Assembly: GCA_002497685.1 (NCBI GenBank) | Contig: DAEH01000030.1 | Coordinates: forward strand, 1-6,976 | Direction of reading: 5' to 3' | Source of the DNA: Euryarchaeota archaeon UBA169 | Lineage (GTDB): Archaea > Thermoplasmatota > Poseidoniia > MGIII > CG-Epi1 | Length of the DNA: 6,976 nt | Shown here: one piece after another, positions 4,872-6,976 of the stretch | Layout: every line of letters begins with the position of its first letter | Numbering within the stretch: the stretch's first letter is position 1 | Program-made: the position numbers and the translations under genes | Notes under the pieces: model-generated | The model's database searches: none | Told to the model about the DNA's origin: nothing | The model's input: only the letters and a program-made list of their open reading frames with translations

Positions 4872-5860
4872 TGTCTGATAAAGACATTGCTACATTTGCC
4901 ACTGAAGGAAACCGAGAGCTTCATATATTATATGGATCTCAGAGCGGAAACTCTGAAGGGCTTGCTGAAAAATGGCAGAAAGAAGCTCAGAAATACGGAT
5001 TAAATCCTACAGTTCATGACATGGACGGATTTGATATTAATTCAATGTCAAATATGTCTCGCGTTATGATTGTTTGTTCAACGTGGGGAGAAGGTGAAAT
5101 GCCTGACAACGCTGAAGAATTATACGAGTCTGCTGTAGGTGTAGGGAAAATATTAACAAACACTCACTTCTCCATTTGTTCACTTGGAGACACCGGTTAC
5201 GATTTATTTTGTCAATCTGGAAAAGATTGGGATAAAACCATGGAAGACATGGGAGGTGCAAGAATTCACGATAGAGTGGATTGTGACGTAGATTTTGAAG
5301 AGCCTTCCGAACAGTGGATGAATGGGGCCATGTCAAAATTAGCTTGTGTAGATGGTGACGGTACATTTCAAGCTGAATTAGTTGAAAATATGATTTCTTA
5401 CGCTTCTGGTGCAGTAGTAGAATCTGAACCTGAAGCTATTGAAGAAAAAAATGCTGGAACTTCAGCATATCAAGCAATGGAAACTGCATCTCTTTTCTTT
5501 CATAAGCCAAATAAATGGCTTAAAAGAGTCAAAGAAGCTGTCGACGATGAAAGTATACCGACTACCGGAATCGAAAAAGCAAAAGATATGTTTAAGGAAT
5601 TAAGAAAAATTACTCTAAAGTCCTTACCTCAAGGAAAAGATTACATTGCTTTAGTAGATAATGAAAAGTGTATTGGTTGTACTCAATGTGTATATTACTG
5701 TAATTTCGCATCAATAGATATGATTTCTTGGGATTTGAATGCGAGAACATCTCAATTTGAATCTAAAAAAGCACTAATTTTAGACGATACTTGTGTAGGT
5801 TGTACTCTCTGTGCATTTGCTTGTCCAGTAGAGGCAATAACTATGGAAAGTAAAGTTTAG
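4871..5860 (+). CDS. Flavodoxin-2x[4Fe-4S] ferredoxin fusion protein
   Basis: A soluble 329-residue electron-transfer protein. Residues 15-170 are an FMN-binding flavodoxin-like domain: phosphate loop GSQSGNS (22-28), STWGEGEMPDNA (70-81) and SLGDTGYDLFCQSGKDWD (104-121). These match the FMN domains of diflavin reductases (sulfite reductase alpha, P450 reductase) better than small free flavodoxins. A linker of about 90 residues with acidic and helical stretches follows. The C-terminus is a two-cluster ferredoxin: C267-x2-C270-x2-C273-x3-C277-N and C308-x2-C311-x2-C314-x3-C318-P, with Asn replacing the usual Pro of the first motif. No NADPH/FAD domain is present. GTG 4871 forms TAGTG with the previous stop and has a GGAGG site; TTG 4850 would add seven residues. 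By context it passes electrons between the HdrBC-like module and soluble donors or acceptors; direction unknown. Confidence 0.9.
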   Translation: MSDKDIATFATEGNRELHILYGSQSGNSEGLAEKWQKEAQKYGLNPTVHDMDGFDINSMSNMSRVMIVCSTWGEGEMPDNAEELYESAVGVGKILTNTHFSICSLGDTGYDLFCQSGKDWDKTMEDMGGARIHDRVDCDVDFEEPSEQWMNGAMSKLACVDGDGTFQAELVENMISYASGAVVESEPEAIEEKNAGTSAYQAMETASLFFHKPNKWLKRVKEAVDDESIPTTGIEKAKDMFKELRKITLKSLPQGKDYIALVDNEKCIGCTQCVYYCNFASIDMISWDLNARTSQFESKKALILDDTCVGCTLCAFACPVEAITMESKV

Positions 5861-5865
5861 ACTTA

Positions 5866-6369
5866 ATGGATTTATACAATACAATAATTGCAACTATATG
5901 GCTGACTATCCTATATGCAATATGGGCTGCTACTGAGGCTGGAGACCCGGGATATGGGCAAGCGGCTTTCCTTATATCTGGTATTGCAGGACATTTATAT
6001 CTACGAAAACTAAAGTCTGAAAGGCCAGTAAAAGAAAATGAAGAAGTTAAGATACCTGAAGCTGAATTCCATGTTAATATCTTGGAAGAAGAAGACAAAT
6101 ATGTTTTTAGTGAAAAAAGCTATAGAAAAATAATCTGGATTAGTACTATTCTATCCATATTAGCAATCAGCTTATTTTTAGAAGCTATAACTACTGGTCA
6201 GTATCTTCTTTGGGGAATTATATCTTTAATCTTTGGACTCATTATATTCATCATTCCTATCTTTCTTCCTGTTAAAGACGATATAGAAACATTAAGGAAA
6301 AGAGCCGAAAAGGAAAGAACAAAAGCATGGCGTAAAGGTAAAGTTAGCCATGCGGATGAAGAAGAGTGA
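5866..6369 (+). CDS. Four-helix membrane protein of unknown function
   Basis: A 167-residue protein not recognised by family. Hydrophobic segments lie at about 5-24, 32-46, 88-107 and 113-135, arranged as two hairpins separated by a charged cytoplasmic-looking loop (47-87) rich in Lys and Glu. The C-terminus (137-167) is highly charged, with a KRAEKERTKAWRKGK stretch, and ends in DEEE. No cysteines are present; the only histidines (43, 69, 161) are not arranged as an obvious haem pair. The ATG lies five bases after the flavodoxin-ferredoxin stop, with no strong ribosome binding site, so translation is likely coupled. Its position at the end of the redox block suggests an accessory or assembly subunit, but a function unrelated to it is possible. 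The final bases overlap the next gene as GTGA. Confidence 0.8.
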   Translation: MDLYNTIIATIWLTILYAIWAATEAGDPGYGQAAFLISGIAGHLYLRKLKSERPVKENEEVKIPEAEFHVNILEEEDKYVFSEKSYRKIIWISTILSILAISLFLEAITTGQYLLWGIISLIFGLIIFIIPIFLPVKDDIETLRKRAEKERTKAWRKGKVSHADEEE

Positions 6370-6976
6370 AGGAAATAATTGAAGAAGCCTTAAAACAAGT
6401 TGAACCAAGACTTGAAGAAAAAGAAAAATTACTAAATTTAAAGGATAAGATTCTAAATGAAATAAAAGATTTAAAACGTTCAAACTTCGAACCTAAAGTT
6501 GTAGGATCTATTGCAAAAGGTACTTTCCTTGAAGGTACTGATATTGATATTTTTTTAGTATTTAAGAAAGGAACTGATTTAAAAAAAGAGGGTTTAGATG
6601 TTGCAAGAAAGATATTGCCAAATGGTAAAGAATTATATGCGCAACATCCTTACTTAAGAGGTGAAATAGAAAATATCGGAATTGATTTGGTACCTTGCTT
6701 TTCCATTGATAATTCTAATGAATCTATTTCAGCTGTGGACAGAACTCCGTTTCATACTGATTGGGTGATCTCTCATATCTCTGGATTGGAGAATGAAGTT
6801 AGGTTAGCAAAACAATTTCTAAAAGCAATTGGGGCTTATGGAGCAAACTCTGCAATTGGGGGATTTTCAGGATATCTTGTTGAAATACTTTGTATAAAAT
6901 ATGGTGGTTTTCTAAATTTAGTAAAAGAAATAGCCCAATGGAGACCTCCTGTCATTATTAATGAAATGAATGAAGC
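6366..6976 (+). CDS. cca: Archaeal CCA-adding enzyme (class I), partial
   Basis: CCA tRNA nucleotidyltransferase, which adds or repairs the 3' CCA end of tRNAs from CTP and ATP without a template. From GTG at 6366 there are 203 complete codons before the right window edge, so the C-terminal half is missing. After a Glu/Lys-rich helix comes the nucleotidyltransferase signature G47-S48-x-A-K-G-T, then L-E-G-T-D59-I-D61-I-F. The third carboxylate is in GID107LVPC. D59, D61 and D107 fit the catalytic carboxylates of the archaeal class I enzyme. The conserved YAQHPYLRG (91-99) and RTPFHTDW segments, typical of archaeal enzymes, are also present. The start overlaps the previous stop as GTGA. Class I identity is the best indicator in this window that the organism is archaeal. 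Its linkage to the respiratory genes may be only co-transcription. Confidence 0.92.
   Translation, partial: MKEIIEEALKQVEPRLEEKEKLLNLKDKILNEIKDLKRSNFEPKVVGSIAKGTFLEGTDIDIFLVFKKGTDLKKEGLDVARKILPNGKELYAQHPYLRGEIENIGIDLVPCFSIDNSNESISAVDRTPFHTDWVISHISGLENEVRLAKQFLKAIGAYGANSAIGGFSGYLVEILCIKYGGFLNLVKEIAQWRPPVIINEMNE

Noticed and set aside
5064..5366. Minus-strand open frame of 100 codons inside the flavodoxin gene
   Set aside because: Shadow of conserved flavodoxin motifs; composition is unlike a real protein.
3975..5860. Methanogen-type heterodisulfide (CoM-S-S-CoB) reductase
   Set aside because: There is no HdrA and no methanogenesis gene in view, and the first CCG motif is altered; only HdrB/HdrC-like modules can be supported.
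5841..6098. Minus-strand open frame across the start of the four-helix gene
   Set aside because: Antisense to a coupled operon gene with no start signals of its own.
6292..6483. Minus-strand open frame rich in Leu and Phe
   Set aside because: It is the complement of Lys/Glu-rich coding sequence at the end of the four-helix gene and start of the CCA-adding enzyme.
1..6976. CRISPR arrays, insertion sequences, tRNA or rRNA genes
   Set aside because: No repeat-spacer pattern, transposase, terminal repeats or RNA gene signatures are visible on either strand.

Overview
The window is AT-rich and almost fully coding on the + strand. It looks archaeal: the last gene is a class I (archaeal/eukaryal-type) CCA-adding enzyme, the main promoter looks like an archaeal TATA box, and GGAG-type ribosome binding sites precede several starts. 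The low GC content and the gene mix are compatible with a planktonic marine euryarchaeon (Poseidoniales/Marine Group II-like or a relative). That placement is inference and was not tested.

Layout. Positions 1-113 probably hold the start of a divergent minus-strand membrane protein cut by the window edge. Positions 114-231 are a divergent promoter region. From 232 to 6369 there is one tight block of eight + strand genes, joined by overlaps (ATGA, TAATG, TAGTG) or gaps of a few bases: (1) a secreted, C-terminally anchored beta-sandwich protein with a CSCH motif; (2) a small two-helix membrane protein, apparently started at an ATT codon; (3) a Tat-exported Rieske iron-sulfur protein; (4) a cytochrome b6-like subunit carrying the four haem histidines; (5) the C-terminal half of cytochrome b (Qo motif PDWY) fused to a two-cluster HdrC-like ferredoxin domain; (6) an HdrB-like CCG-domain protein; (7) a flavodoxin-2x[4Fe-4S] ferredoxin fusion; (8) a four-helix membrane protein of unknown function. 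A partial CCA tRNA nucleotidyltransferase follows with a GTGA overlap and runs off the right edge.

How the genes may work together. Genes 3-5 carry the core of a quinol-oxidising Rieske/cytochrome b complex, split as in b6f. Genes 5-7 add a cytosolic redox chain: HdrC-like clusters, an HdrB-like cluster protein, FMN, and a bacterial-type ferredoxin. The HdrC-like domain is covalently attached to the cytochrome b C-terminus. Helix counting puts that end on the cytoplasmic side, near the haem and quinone site of the inner face. I infer a supercomplex linking the membrane quinone pool and outer-face Rieske chemistry to low-potential cytosolic carriers. It could act as a ferredoxin/flavodoxin:quinone oxidoreductase, a cyclic or reverse electron-flow device, a disulfide reductase, or a bifurcating enzyme; the sequence does not decide direction or substrate. 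No recognisable cytochrome c1/f is present in the window. Genes 1 and 2 sit in the place where one might expect it.
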